Part shown: in pieces, positions 40,505 through 49,485 of the stretch | How positions within the stretch are numbered: the first letter of the stretch is position 1 | Layout: each line of letters begins with the position of its first letter | Source: an uncultured Duncaniella sp. | GTDB taxonomy: Bacteria; Bacteroidota; Bacteroidia; Bacteroidales; Muribaculaceae | NCBI RefSeq assembly: GCF_910577345.1 | Contig: NZ_CAJTMT010000005.1 | Span: forward strand, 1 to 64,000 | DNA length: 64,000 bases | Direction: 5' to 3' | Made by a program: the position numbers and the translations under genes | The notes under the pieces: model-generated | The model's input: the letters and a program-made list of their open reading frames with translations, nothing else | Databases searched by the model: none | What the model was told of the DNA's origin: nothing

Positions 40505-40972
40505 TCATTGCATAGCCTTGGAGGCGCGGATGCCGGGGCGGTTGTGGAGGGTGAGGGCGGCGAAGAGGCCGGTGTCCTCGGAGGTGTAGCTGATGAAGTA
40601 GCGTTCGGCCCCCATGAATTCGAGGATGAAGCTTGCGGTGTCGACGGTGTCGGTATCACCGGGCTGTCCGGCCACAATGCGTTCCTTTATTTCGACATCG
40701 AAGCCTTTGACGTTGATGGCGAGGCTGACGGCTCCGGAGAGGGCCATGTCGGGGAGTCCGTGGCGGCGGAGCACCACAGCGCCATCGTCGCAACATATCA
40801 GTTCGATGGCCGGAGCCTGTGGAATGTCGGAACGGGTTAGCACGCCGGGGAGGAGGAATTGTCTGACGGGGCCACGGTCGCCACCCTTGGCGGTGAAGGC
40901 GACGATGGCCGCGGCGATAACGGCGGCAATGACGTAGAATTCAACAGTATTGAAGATGGCAAGAAGTATCAT
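40505..40972 (-). CDS. Small membrane protein, unknown function
   Basis: A 155-aa protein from ATG 40970-40972 (MILLAIFNTVEFYVIAAVIA) with one N-terminal transmembrane segment and a beta-rich soluble part (AIELICCDDGAVVLRRHGLP, ASFILEFMGAERYFISYTSE). It lies just before the TPR regulator in the same strand. A perfect promoter precedes it at 41056-41087. Confidence 0.65.
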   Translation of the reverse strand: MILLAIFNTVEFYVIAAVIAAAIVAFTAKGGDRGPVRQFLLPGVLTRSDIPQAPAIELICCDDGAVVLRRHGLPDMALSGAVSLAINVKGFDVEIKERIVAGQPGDTDTVDTASFILEFMGAERYFISYTSEDTGLFAALTLHNRPGIRASKAMQ

Positions 40973-41055
40973 ATTTATCAATTGGATTGAGGTTATGGAA
41001 ACTGGAGAGAGTGCCGGGATAGCGGACATCTTCGATGCGCGGGTGTATATAATGA

Positions 41056-41087
41056 CAAATTTAGCAAGCTTTCGGCAAACGGACAAA
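41056..41087 (-). promoter_or_regulatory. Promoter of the membrane-protein/TPR gene pair
   Basis: On the minus strand TTTG (41084-41087) and TAAATTTG (41056-41063) are 20 bp apart. It drives the genes ending at 40505 and 38547. The remaining divergent gap to 41242 has no clear rightward promoter. Confidence 0.6.
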
Positions 41088-41241
41088 CAAGAGGTGAGAA
41101 TTAAGCGTTAGACAGATAGAAGCGAATGTTGGAAGGAATCTACCAATTCCGGCTATTTCACTACGGAAAGGTTGATTCGAAGCAAAAAGCCACCATTCGC
41201 CCGGCCACGTCAACGTTCAACTATTCAAACATATATTCATC

Positions 41242-42696
41242 ATGCTGATAAACGCCTTAATACCTTCAAACAAGGTGGCCCAATGGCTATTGGTCCACAT
41301 CCATCATCTCCTCGATGCGATAGGGCTTGAAAAAGATCAGACGATTGAGGAAATCATCTATGTAGCCATCATCGTCGGGATGGCCCTCTTCCTTGGATGG
41401 GCAATCAAGATGGTGGTGCTCTACGGATTGCGCAAATTCATGCTTGTGCGCCACAGCGAGGTCGGCTCCGAGCTGATCAGCCACCATGTGCTCAGCCATT
41501 GCAGCCACATCATCCCGCCACTTGTATTGCTCGCCCTCCTGCCATTTGCTTTCACGGAGGACAATCTGCTGCGGACAGTGGTGTTCCGCGCATTGCTCAT
41601 CTATACTGTCATTGTCATCTGCCGTGCGGTCTGCACCGTGACGAGCTTCATCTGGCTTCGCTTCGACGAGACCCGCAACAGCAAGAACCTCCCGCTGCGT
41701 GGCATCCTCGACACGACGCTCGGAATTATATGGTTCATCGCAATAATCATCTGCGTATCGATACTCGTCAACAAGTCGCCTGTCAACCTTCTCACTGGTC
41801 TCGGCGCATTTGCGGCAGTATTGATGTTGGTCTTCAAGGACAGCATACTCGGTCTCGTTGCCGGTCTGCAGCTCTCGCAGAACGACATGCTCCGCGTAGG
41901 CGACTGGATTGTGGTTCCCTCGACGATTGCCAACGGTATTGTGACCGACGTGACCCTCACCGCCGTCAAGGTTCAGAACTGGGACAATACAATCGTGACC
42001 CTTCCGCCCTACACTCTCGTCTCGACCTCCTTCCAGAACTGGCGAGGGATGAAAGACAGCGGTTGCCGACAGATAGCCCGCGCGGTCATCATCGACTCCG
42101 ACACAATTGTCAACACGACACCCGACATGATAAAAACCATCGCCGAGAAGTATCCGTCCATCAAAGGTTACATACAGAAACTCGAAGGTCTCGGCCATCC
42201 AGACTATGATCCGGGACTCGCGACGGTCAACGGCACCACGCAGACCAACCTCGGCCTGTTCAGAGCCTATATGTGTCAGTGGCTGCTCGACAATCCTGCC
42301 ATCCGTCACGACCAGCAGATACTCGTGCGCGTAATGGCCCCGACCGGCGAAGGTATCCCGCTGCAGATATGGTGTTTCACCGCCACAACGGCGTGGACGG
42401 CCTACGAGGCAATCCAGAGCGCACTCTTCGAGCATCTTGCAGTGACAGCCGTGGACTTTGGACTGCGTCTCTTCAATGATCCGTCGGGCACAGATGTGAC
42501 TACCGTCAAGCTCACTCAGGCTATCCCGATGCAGCCTGCCGATCCTCCCGTCACAGTCACCCGCCCCAAACCCGCCGACATGACTACCTCCAATCCTCCT
42601 CAGGAAAAGGCGGATGGAAAGGCTGATGGAAGCGCTGATGGAAAGGCTGATGGAAAGGCACAGAAGGACATAGGGTCAGAAGAGACAAAAGATTAA
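41242..42696 (+). CDS. MscS-family mechanosensitive channel (YbdG-like)
   Basis: A 484-aa inner-membrane channel that releases solutes under osmotic down-shock. About five hydrophobic helices (residues 35-210) precede the MscS pore and beta domain: NLLTGLGAFAAVLMLVFKDS, LGLVAGLQLSQNDMLRVGDW, VTLPPYTLVSTSFQNWRGM. The long form resembles YbdG. The last 35 residues are a low-complexity charged repeat (K-A-D-G units, then QKDIGSEETKD); the DNA encoding it is one arm of a long inverted repeat shared with the downstream convergent gene. Confidence 0.85.
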   Translation: MLINALIPSNKVAQWLLVHIHHLLDAIGLEKDQTIEEIIYVAIIVGMALFLGWAIKMVVLYGLRKFMLVRHSEVGSELISHHVLSHCSHIIPPLVLLALLPFAFTEDNLLRTVVFRALLIYTVIVICRAVCTVTSFIWLRFDETRNSKNLPLRGILDTTLGIIWFIAIIICVSILVNKSPVNLLTGLGAFAAVLMLVFKDSILGLVAGLQLSQNDMLRVGDWIVVPSTIANGIVTDVTLTAVKVQNWDNTIVTLPPYTLVSTSFQNWRGMKDSGCRQIARAVIIDSDTIVNTTPDMIKTIAEKYPSIKGYIQKLEGLGHPDYDPGLATVNGTTQTNLGLFRAYMCQWLLDNPAIRHDQQILVRVMAPTGEGIPLQIWCFTATTAWTAYEAIQSALFEHLAVTAVDFGLRLFNDPSGTDVTTVKLTQAIPMQPADPPVTVTRPKPADMTTSNPPQEKADGKADGSADGKADGKAQKDIGSEETKD

Positions 42697-42917
42697 TTTT
42701 TGTAGGAAATAAAGAATAAAAATAAAAAGACTGGGATTCATAGCCTTTGATGAATCCCAGTCTTTTTATTTAGATTAATTTCTTGCTTTTCAGCCAAATA
42801 ACTCTGTTTTCAACCAAATAGCTTTATTTCAGTTAAATAACTTTTGTCTCTTCTGACCCTATGTCCTTCTGTGCCTTTCTATCAGCACTTCCATCAGCCA
42901 TTCCATCTACCTTTCCG
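42620..42917. repeat. Long imperfect inverted repeat around convergent terminator
   Basis: Left arm about 42620-42692 (end of the channel gene) and right arm about 42841-42917 are inverted copies. The 33 bases ending each arm nearest the centre are identical; the rest are near-identical with short substitutions in a GATGGAAAG-type tandem unit. Between them lies the hairpin at 42724-42767. Read leftwards, the right arm contains an open reading of the same A-D-G-K peptide as the channel tail, in a frame offset from the end of the ATPase gene. Confidence 0.75.
42724..42767. terminator. Bidirectional terminator
   Basis: AAAAGACTGGGATTCAT (42725-42741) pairs perfectly with ATGAATCCCAGTCTTTT, giving a 17-bp stem with T-runs on both sides. 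It ends both the rightward channel gene and the leftward ATPase gene. Confidence 0.85.
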
Positions 42918-42923
42918 GCTATT

Positions 42924-44537
42924 TTATTCCAGGCCGAAGGTTGCGCGGATGGCGGTGCGGATGGTCGAGGCGGGAGCGCGGTCATCTTTCAGAATCGTCA
43001 GGATGGCGCGGATATAGGTATCCTTATCGTCACGCTTCAGTCCGCAGGCTCGGGCCACATGGCTCTCCGATAGCATGGTCTTACGGTTGTAGACCCTCAA
43101 CACCGAGTCATAGTCACCCTCGCTCACATAGCGGCGGAAATCGCGGCAATACTGCTCGTAGATGCCACGCGGATTGATCGACTGACAGAGGTCGTTGATA
43201 TGCTCCTCGAGTTTATTGATGTTGGCGAAACGTCCGTCTATACGATGCTCCACGGTCTTCTTCACGATGTGGCGTGTGTGCATGAGAGCCTGTTGCCGCA
43301 GGTCGGCCTCGAAAAGACGCATGATTGATTTCTTGACCTTGGCAAAGACCTCATCCTCGTCGCGACGATAGTAGCGCGCTACGGCACGGATGACACCCTC
43401 TATCATGAAGATATTCTCAATCTCGGCGACGTTCGGGACGAATACCTGCTTCTTGCGCAGATAGCCCACTTCGCCCTCATCGCGACGGTCGCGGTCAACA
43501 ATGCCGAACGCATCCAGATTGTGGAAGGCACGGAGACTGTTGAACGTGCGGGTCGATTCAATCACCCTGTCGCAACCGCCGAGCGACTTCACCGTATATT
43601 CCGGGAAAATCAGCGGATAGAGCTTGGCATCTATGGAATTCACGCCGTCACCCTCGATGAATAGCACAGGCTTGCGCGCACCGACGATGGCGAGGAAGAC
43701 CTCATCGTTGAGACCATCGGCCGATGTCATGAAATCATAATCCCACTCACCGCGCCCGGGGTCACACGATTTCACCCACACTGTCGTGCTGTCGCCACGG
43801 GTGGAGGCAAAGGAAAGATCGTGGGTGATATAGATGAAAGTGCAATCCTCACGCAGACGCTCGATGCTGTCCCAAAGCGAACGCGTGGACGATGGATGGA
43901 GGAAAAGGTCGGGTGACTCAACGAAAATCACTCCGTTCTCAGGCGCGAACATCGAGGCACCGATATAGTAGAGCACGGCCCTCTCGCCTGCCGACAATTT
44001 GGAGGAGGAGTAGGTATCGTCGGAGCGTTCGCTTCCGAAAATCATGCGTCCGCTCTCGACGAGGATACGGTTGTCGGGAAACACTTTCTGCCACAGACCT
44101 ATCAGTCGGTCAAGACGCGTGGTCGGGAGGACATCGCGCTTCGGGTGGCGCACCTTGCGCGGTGGAGAGGTGACATCCGGCTCCGCGACAGTGTCGTACT
44201 TGAAGCGGATAAGATTCTCCATCTCCTCATGGAGCATCAGCGCGAGCAGACGGTCAAACTCGCCACGGATGTCGCTCCTTATCAGTCCGGCCCCGACATC
44301 TGTGACTTCATGATACAGGCGGTCAATCGAACCGTCCATAGCGCTCTCCTCATCGCGCCCGTAGAGAGCCTTGATTGCCGACATTTTAAACGCCTTGTCG
44401 CCGAGTTCGGCCATCATGCGGTTTGCAAAACGGGTCTTGCCCGAACCGTTGGCTCCGATAATGATTATCTGGCGGCTCTCAGCAGTGTCGATTGAGAGGG
44501 GTTCCGCACCTTTTCGCGGAGGGAGTATGATTTTCAT
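42924..44537 (-). CDS. OLD-like AAA ATPase with DUF4435 domain
   Basis: A 537-aa protein. Walker A GANGSGKT (28-35), an ABC-type signature LSAGERAVLYYIG (about 183), a Walker B-like VIFVESPDLFLHP (Glu instead of the usual Asp-Glu pair), and an ITHDLSFAS switch. The second half (KPVLFIEGDGVNSIDAKLYP, GIVDRDRRDEGEV) is the DUF4435/TOPRIM-like nuclease-related fold. Such pairs occur in overcoming-lysogenisation and other defence proteins. No partner gene (UvrD-like) lies beside it, so if defensive it is single-gene. The preceding gap to 44610 is short. Confidence 0.75.
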   Translation of the reverse strand: MKIILPPRKGAEPLSIDTAESRQIIIIGANGSGKTRFANRMMAELGDKAFKMSAIKALYGRDEESAMDGSIDRLYHEVTDVGAGLIRSDIRGEFDRLLALMLHEEMENLIRFKYDTVAEPDVTSPPRKVRHPKRDVLPTTRLDRLIGLWQKVFPDNRILVESGRMIFGSERSDDTYSSSKLSAGERAVLYYIGASMFAPENGVIFVESPDLFLHPSSTRSLWDSIERLREDCTFIYITHDLSFASTRGDSTTVWVKSCDPGRGEWDYDFMTSADGLNDEVFLAIVGARKPVLFIEGDGVNSIDAKLYPLIFPEYTVKSLGGCDRVIESTRTFNSLRAFHNLDAFGIVDRDRRDEGEVGYLRKKQVFVPNVAEIENIFMIEGVIRAVARYYRRDEDEVFAKVKKSIMRLFEADLRQQALMHTRHIVKKTVEHRIDGRFANINKLEEHINDLCQSINPRGIYEQYCRDFRRYVSEGDYDSVLRVYNRKTMLSESHVARACGLKRDDKDTYIRAILTILKDDRAPASTIRTAIRATFGLE

Positions 44538-44609
44538 GATTCTGTCAGATATATTGAGAAGGATGCTGTCTATGATTTAGAGGTTGTAGTCGTAAACTGT
44601 GCGCCCGGC

Positions 44610-45521
44610 CTAATTCGAGCGTTGATACTCCGAGGGCGACATCCCGACAAGATGCTTGAAATACTTGCCGAACGACGACTGGTTGGGGAAATTCAGCTCA
44701 TAGCTCACCTGCTGGATATTCTTGCCGGAAAAACGCAGGAGGTTCTTGGCTTCGAGTATGACATACTCGTCGATAATCTCCGCAGCCGAGCGTCCGAGCG
44801 ATTCCTTGATGATGAGCGAGAGGTATTTGGGCGAGATGAAGAGCTTGTCGGCATAGAATGCCACCGAGCGCTCCTTGCGGTGATGTTCATGGACGAGATC
44901 AACGAAGTCGTGGACGTAGGCCGAACGGCGCGAACGCGGGCGTTCCTGGTTCTCTGCGGGAATGCGCCGTGTGATGAACTGTATCAACTGATAGGTCAAT
45001 GCCGCGATGATGCATCGGGCTATCGACTTCGAATATCCACGGTCGGAATTACGGGTGTTATGATGAAGAATGTCGTAATACTCCTTCAGCAGATTAGCCT
45101 CCTCGTGGCTGATTTCAAGGACCGAATTTATTTCAGAATTCTTCGCCGGAACCGGGAGAGCCCCGAGGATATTGAGGTCAAAATTGATGTCGCGGATAAA
45201 ATTCTTGGAAATGAACAGCACATAGCAGTCCAGACCTTCCCAATCGATGTTTTTAACCTCGACGAATGAATCCGGACGGGTGACGGCAATCGAATTGGCT
45301 TCCAGTGTTGCCGGAGTCAGATTGACCTCGATGTCCATCTTTCCCCCGAAACAGAGGAGCCACGACATTCCGTCGAACCTCACCGGCCCGGTGTTGAAAT
45401 GTCCGTTGCGACGGTCAGATTCGGTGATGCGCGTGAAAACGTAATCATCGCCAAGAGTGGAGAACTCGGTGGAAAAATTCTGGAGTGAGGCGAGTTGCGA
45501 TAGTTCTATGGTCTTGCCCAT
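44610..45521 (-). CDS. AraC-family transcriptional regulator
   Basis: A 303-aa regulator starting MGKTIELSQLASLQ. A TAATTTTG -7 box at 45560-45567 (minus strand) lies so close to the upstream ATG (45557) that transcription begins inside it, which favours this start. Residues about 20-130 form an AraC-type cupin sensing domain; the C-terminal 100 residues hold two HTH motifs (VAFYADKLFISPKYLSLIIK, IQQVSYELNFPNQSSFGKYF, HLVGMSPSEYQR). The effector is unknown. Confidence 0.85.
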   Translation of the reverse strand: MGKTIELSQLASLQNFSTEFSTLGDDYVFTRITESDRRNGHFNTGPVRFDGMSWLLCFGGKMDIEVNLTPATLEANSIAVTRPDSFVEVKNIDWEGLDCYVLFISKNFIRDINFDLNILGALPVPAKNSEINSVLEISHEEANLLKEYYDILHHNTRNSDRGYSKSIARCIIAALTYQLIQFITRRIPAENQERPRSRRSAYVHDFVDLVHEHHRKERSVAFYADKLFISPKYLSLIIKESLGRSAAEIIDEYVILEAKNLLRFSGKNIQQVSYELNFPNQSSFGKYFKHLVGMSPSEYQRSN

Positions 45522-45656
45522 TTCGTTAATTTGACTTGTATTTTGCCTTGTTTTCATGGCAAAATTAGCACATTTAGGACAATTTCACCACTCATTCGGG
45601 AGTTTTTTATCCTTTTGGAGCATATCTCTTCCAATTACGACCAATCAACGTGCCGA

Positions 45657-45688
45657 TTTGGATTATTAAGCGATAATCAGTACTTTTG
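45657..45688 (+). promoter_or_regulatory. Promoter of the 125-aa gene and GT4 gene
   Basis: TTTG 45657-45660 and TACTTTTG 45681-45688 are 20 bp apart and 28 bases before the ATG at 45717. The leader contains no hairpin. Confidence 0.6.
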
Positions 45689-45716
45689 CAGCATTATTTT
45701 TCAAGCATCCGCCACC

Positions 45717-46094
45717 ATGGAACAAGATCTCAAGAAACGCCTCTCTCAGGACCCCGACGGTCTCCTCACCTACGAATATATCGCCAACCACATCGGAGCG
45801 TGCGATGACATCATGAGCGAGTTGGTCGACAATATGATTCTCGTCGACCCGACAGGCCAATTCATGGTCTCGGCCGCCCGCTATCTCTATGCAATCAACC
45901 CGGAGGCCTACGCCGACTCCATCTCGCGCCTCATCGCGACCGCAATCGAGAAGGACCGCGAACGCCGCTACCTCCCCGACCTCGTGACAGCAATCTGGGG
46001 CGCCGACTATGCCGAGCACGCCGAGGAGATTGCCGCTAAAGACGACAACTTCCGCCGTATCTACAAGCGCATCACTCCCACAAACGCAATCTGA
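45717..46094 (+). CDS. Host protein of unknown function
   Basis: A 125-aa acidic helical protein (MEQDLKKRLSQDPDGLLTYE) with YIANHIGACDDIMSELVDNM and ISRLIATAIEKDRERRYLPD. It has no signal peptide and no motif that I recognise, but the pattern looks like small Bacteroidales cytosolic proteins. It shares a transcript with the glycosyltransferase 31 bases downstream. Confidence 0.7.
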   Translation: MEQDLKKRLSQDPDGLLTYEYIANHIGACDDIMSELVDNMILVDPTGQFMVSAARYLYAINPEAYADSISRLIATAIEKDRERRYLPDLVTAIWGADYAEHAEEIAAKDDNFRRIYKRITPTNAI

Positions 46095-46125
46095 AAAGAG
46101 CCCTCCCGGAGTGCAAAACAAATCA

Positions 46126-47217
46126 ATGAAAATCCTACAGGTATTTCCGGGCAAAGTCTGGGGCGGCGCCGAGCAGTATATCCTTGACCTCGGCAACGCC
46201 CTGGAGAACCACGGTCACGAGGTGATATATGTGTGCCGCGATTCCGGAACCGTCACCTCACGGCTGAGAGCAGCCGGAAAGAGATTCACGCCGCTCCCCT
46301 TCTCATGGTCACTTGACAGGAAAAGCATCAGGCAGCTTGCCGAAATCATACGGAATTCCGGAGCCGACGTTGTCAACATCCATTCCACCCGTATGGTACC
46401 GGTAGCCATTCTGGCCAACCGTCTTGCCGGAAACAGCGCGCGTGTCATCCTCACCCACCATGAGGCCCACCGCACACCTGCCAATCCTTTTTTCCGTCAC
46501 CTTTTCAGAAAGCTCGACAGGATAGTGTTTGTTTCAGGCATGTCCCGGAAATGCTGGCATTCGGCCAACAAGTGGTTTCCGGACGAGAAATGCACCGTGG
46601 TCCACAACAGCATTCCGCCCTTCGTGCCGTCGGCAGACACTGAATCACTGCGTGAGAAGTATTCGATTGCACCCGAAACACCGCTGCTCATCTTTTCCGG
46701 ACGAGTGCGTGAATCGAAAGGCTGCGGCGACATCATCCGGGCACTCGCCATGCTTGCCGACAGGAAATTCGCACTCGTATTCATCGGCTCCTGCCATCCG
46801 CAGGACTACAGCCAACGCCTGAAAACTCTTGCGACGGAAGCCGGAATAGTCGACCGTGTCCACTTCTACGGATTCAGCGCGGAGGCCCGACAGCTCATGA
46901 GCCAGGCCGACATCGGTCTCTCCCCCTCCATAGTCCGCGATTCATTCCTGCTTTCCAACATTGAATTTCAGCAGAACGGGGTGTGTATCATCACCACCGA
47001 CAACGGCGGACAGCCGGAATATGTCACCGACCGTGTCACCGGACTGCTCGTCAGCCCCCGGAATCCCGCTCAGCTTGCCGAGGCAATCGACCTCCTCCTG
47101 ACCGACGTCGCCCTGCGGAAGCGCATGGGTGAGGCAGGAAAGAAGTATTTCAACGACAACCTTTCATACAAGCAATTCATCCCGCGCATCCTGAGTGTCT
47201 ATTCCGGAATGGCATAG
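46126..47217 (+). CDS. Glycosyltransferase family 4
   Basis: A 363-aa GT-B enzyme from the ATG 46126 (MKILQVFPGKVWGGAEQYIL). The N-terminal half contains GGAEQYILDLGNALENHGHE; the C-terminal half has the sugar-nucleotide site LLIFSGRVRESKGCGDIIRA and VHFYGFSAEARQLMSQADIG, with IEFQQNGVCIITTDNGG as the EX7E-like region. It probably builds LPS or capsular glycan. It is isolated from other glycan genes here. Confidence 0.85.
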   Translation: MKILQVFPGKVWGGAEQYILDLGNALENHGHEVIYVCRDSGTVTSRLRAAGKRFTPLPFSWSLDRKSIRQLAEIIRNSGADVVNIHSTRMVPVAILANRLAGNSARVILTHHEAHRTPANPFFRHLFRKLDRIVFVSGMSRKCWHSANKWFPDEKCTVVHNSIPPFVPSADTESLREKYSIAPETPLLIFSGRVRESKGCGDIIRALAMLADRKFALVFIGSCHPQDYSQRLKTLATEAGIVDRVHFYGFSAEARQLMSQADIGLSPSIVRDSFLLSNIEFQQNGVCIITTDNGGQPEYVTDRVTGLLVSPRNPAQLAEAIDLLLTDVALRKRMGEAGKKYFNDNLSYKQFIPRILSVYSGMA

Positions 47218-47301
47218 ACCCACTCCATCCCTATGGAAATCCACCCTCCTTAACGGCGTCCTGCTTTCCCGACAGCAATTAACCCTCTTTTTTCATAAAT
47301 C

Positions 47302-48195
47302 ATGAAATATTTCATATCCACCCTTCTGTTTCTTGGTGTGCTCCTCAGCCTGAGCGGCTGCGCGTCGACCAACGCTAAAAACACCGAGGCAAGCCCCGAG
47401 ACAGACACTAACCCCACTTCAGTAATGGACAACAACACAATCAATCCCGGCGATGTGAAGGTACTCCTCCACACCACCATGGGCGACATCACCATCCTCC
47501 TCTACGGCGACACTCCCCGCCATACGGAAAACTTCGTGAAACTCGTCAAATCCGGCCACTATGACGGCCTCCTCTTCCACCGTGTCATCAGCGACTTCAT
47601 GGTGCAGGGCGGTGACCCCGATTCAAAGGACGCTCCCAAGGGCAAGATGCTCGGCAGCGGCGACATGGGCTATGAGATCGAAGCCGAAATCGACTTCCCG
47701 AAACATTACCACCACCGCGGAGCCATCGCAGCCGCACGCCAAGGCGACGCAGTGAACCCAGAACGCAAATCGTCAGGCTCACAGTTCTACATCGTGACCG
47801 GCCGCAAGTTCTCTGCCGGACAGCTCGACGCAATGGAGCGCAAAGCCATCATGCAGCACAAGCAGGATGTGTTCGACAAGCTCTCGGCTGAATACCGCGA
47901 CAGCATCATGTCCATGCGCCGCAACCGCGACCAGGCCGGACTCGATGCCCTGCGCGACAAACTCGCCGAAGAGACAGAGAAACTCACCGCCAACGATTCG
48001 ACCTACTTCACTCCGGAAATGCGCGAAGTCTATATGCGCGAGGGCGGCACTCCCCACCTCGACGGCACCTACACCGTCTATGGCCGTGTGCTTGAAGGCA
48101 TGGATGTGGTCGACAAAATCCAGCAGGTGGAGACCGACGGCAACGACCGTCCCATCGATGATGTGCGCATCATCTCCGCCACCGTGCTTCCTTGA
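47302..48195 (+). CDS. Lipoprotein cyclophilin-type peptidyl-prolyl isomerase
   Basis: A 297-aa envelope protein with lipobox LSLSGC in the first 22 residues. The cyclophilin core is VLLHTTMGDITILLYGDTPR, ENFVKLVKSGHYDGLLFHRV, FMVQGGDP (catalytic Arg and Gln region), SGSQFYIVTGRKF and VYGRVLEGMDVVDKIQQVET. A helical insert of about 70 residues (about 180-240) interrupts the core, as in periplasmic Bacteroidetes PpiA-like lipoproteins. It helps fold secreted proteins. Confidence 0.88.
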   Translation: MKYFISTLLFLGVLLSLSGCASTNAKNTEASPETDTNPTSVMDNNTINPGDVKVLLHTTMGDITILLYGDTPRHTENFVKLVKSGHYDGLLFHRVISDFMVQGGDPDSKDAPKGKMLGSGDMGYEIEAEIDFPKHYHHRGAIAAARQGDAVNPERKSSGSQFYIVTGRKFSAGQLDAMERKAIMQHKQDVFDKLSAEYRDSIMSMRRNRDQAGLDALRDKLAEETEKLTANDSTYFTPEMREVYMREGGTPHLDGTYTVYGRVLEGMDVVDKIQQVETDGNDRPIDDVRIISATVLP

Positions 48196-48459
48196 CATTT
48201 TTTTACGTTTGGATAGGGCTGAATTTCATAATTTAGCCCTATCTTTGCATTTGCAAGTCCACGGTTCAGCTATTCAAGATTTTTATCTGCCCCGCTATTC
48301 CAATAGGTTCAAAACAGTAATTTCCCGAGATTTGAACCGTCACTTGTTTTTAACGGTTATTAAGAAGAAGTTTGACAACTATTCAGTCAAACGACTTCCA
48401 AGTGTGTCACTCCAAGGTGAATCATACTTTCGCTCACCACAATAAACTCAATTAACGTT
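48196..48459 (+). promoter_or_regulatory. Leader region before pfkA
   Basis: A TATCTTTG -7 box at 48240-48247 (followed by C) precedes pfkA by about 210 bases; its -33 region lacks a clear TTTG at the right distance. AGGGCT (48215-48220) and AGCCCT (48235-48240) form a small hairpin over it. The long leader from about 48255 to 48459 has no gene or obvious riboswitch. Confidence 0.4.
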
Positions 48460-49440
48460 ATGGCAGAAATCAAATGTGTAGGTATCCTGACCTCGGGCGG
48501 TGACGCTCCGGGCATGAACGCCGCTATCCGTGCCGTCACCCGTTCCGCAATCTACGGCGGACTGAAAGTGAAGGGCATCTACCGAGGCTACAAGGGCCTC
48601 ATCACTGATGAAATTCAGGAATTCAGAACTCAGAACGTATCCAATATAATCCAGGCCGGCGGTACTATCCTTAAGACAGCCCGCTGCAAGGAATTCACGA
48701 CACCCGAAGGCCGTCAGCTTGCCTACGACAATCTCAAGCGTCATGAAATCGACGCCCTCGTGGTCATCGGCGGTGACGGTTCGCTCACCGGCGCGCGCAT
48801 TTTCGCCAATGAGTTCAACTTCCCCATCATCGGTCTGCCCGGCACAATTGACAATGACCTCTACGGCACAGACTCCACCATCGGCTACGACACAGCCCTC
48901 AACACCATCATGGAGTGTGTCGACAAAATACGCGACACAGCCACAAGCCACGAACGTCTCTTCTTCATCGAAGTCATGGGACGCGACGCCGGCTTCCTCG
49001 CCCTCAACGGTGCGATTGCATCCGGTGCGGAAGCAGCCATCATCCCTGAAATCTCGACAGAGGTCGACCAGTTGGCCGAACTTATTGAAAACGGTTTCCG
49101 CAAGAGCAAGAACTCCTCAATCGTCCTCGTGGCCGAAAGTCCCGTCACCGGCGGAGCTATGGGTCTCGCACAGCGCGTGAAGGACGAATATCCCGGCTAT
49201 GACGTCCGCGTGTCAATCCTCGGCCACCTTCAGCGAGGCGGCTCACCGACTGCCTACGACCGTATCCTTGCCTCGCGCATGGGCGCAGCCGCCATCGACG
49301 CGCTCCTCGAAGAGCAGCGCAACGTCATGATAGGTATCCGCAACGATGAGATTGTCTACGTCCCCTTCTCGAAGGCCATCAAGAACGACAAGCCCATCAA
49401 CCGCGAACTCCTTGAGACACTGCGTCGTCTCTCAATCTAA
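48460..49440 (+). CDS. pfkA: ATP-dependent 6-phosphofructokinase
   Basis: A 326-aa glycolytic enzyme making fructose 1,6-bisphosphate. LTSGGDAPGMNAAIRAV at the start is the ATP site, GGDGS (104-108) with Gly at the position that tells ATP from pyrophosphate enzymes, LPGTIDNDLYGTD the catalytic loop, and EVMGRDAGFLAL and GHLQRGGSPTAYDR the sugar-phosphate site. Length is the normal bacterial PfkA size. Confidence 0.95.
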   Translation: MAEIKCVGILTSGGDAPGMNAAIRAVTRSAIYGGLKVKGIYRGYKGLITDEIQEFRTQNVSNIIQAGGTILKTARCKEFTTPEGRQLAYDNLKRHEIDALVVIGGDGSLTGARIFANEFNFPIIGLPGTIDNDLYGTDSTIGYDTALNTIMECVDKIRDTATSHERLFFIEVMGRDAGFLALNGAIASGAEAAIIPEISTEVDQLAELIENGFRKSKNSSIVLVAESPVTGGAMGLAQRVKDEYPGYDVRVSILGHLQRGGSPTAYDRILASRMGAAAIDALLEEQRNVMIGIRNDEIVYVPFSKAIKNDKPINRELLETLRRLSI

Positions 49441-49485
49441 ACGACATTATTCCCAACAACCAATCCGCACTCATCACTTCCGGCC

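Noticed and set aside
41287..42435. 382-aa minus-strand frame under the MscS channel
   Set aside because: The channel has clear family motifs; the opposite frame is low in hydrophobic patterning and has no family match.
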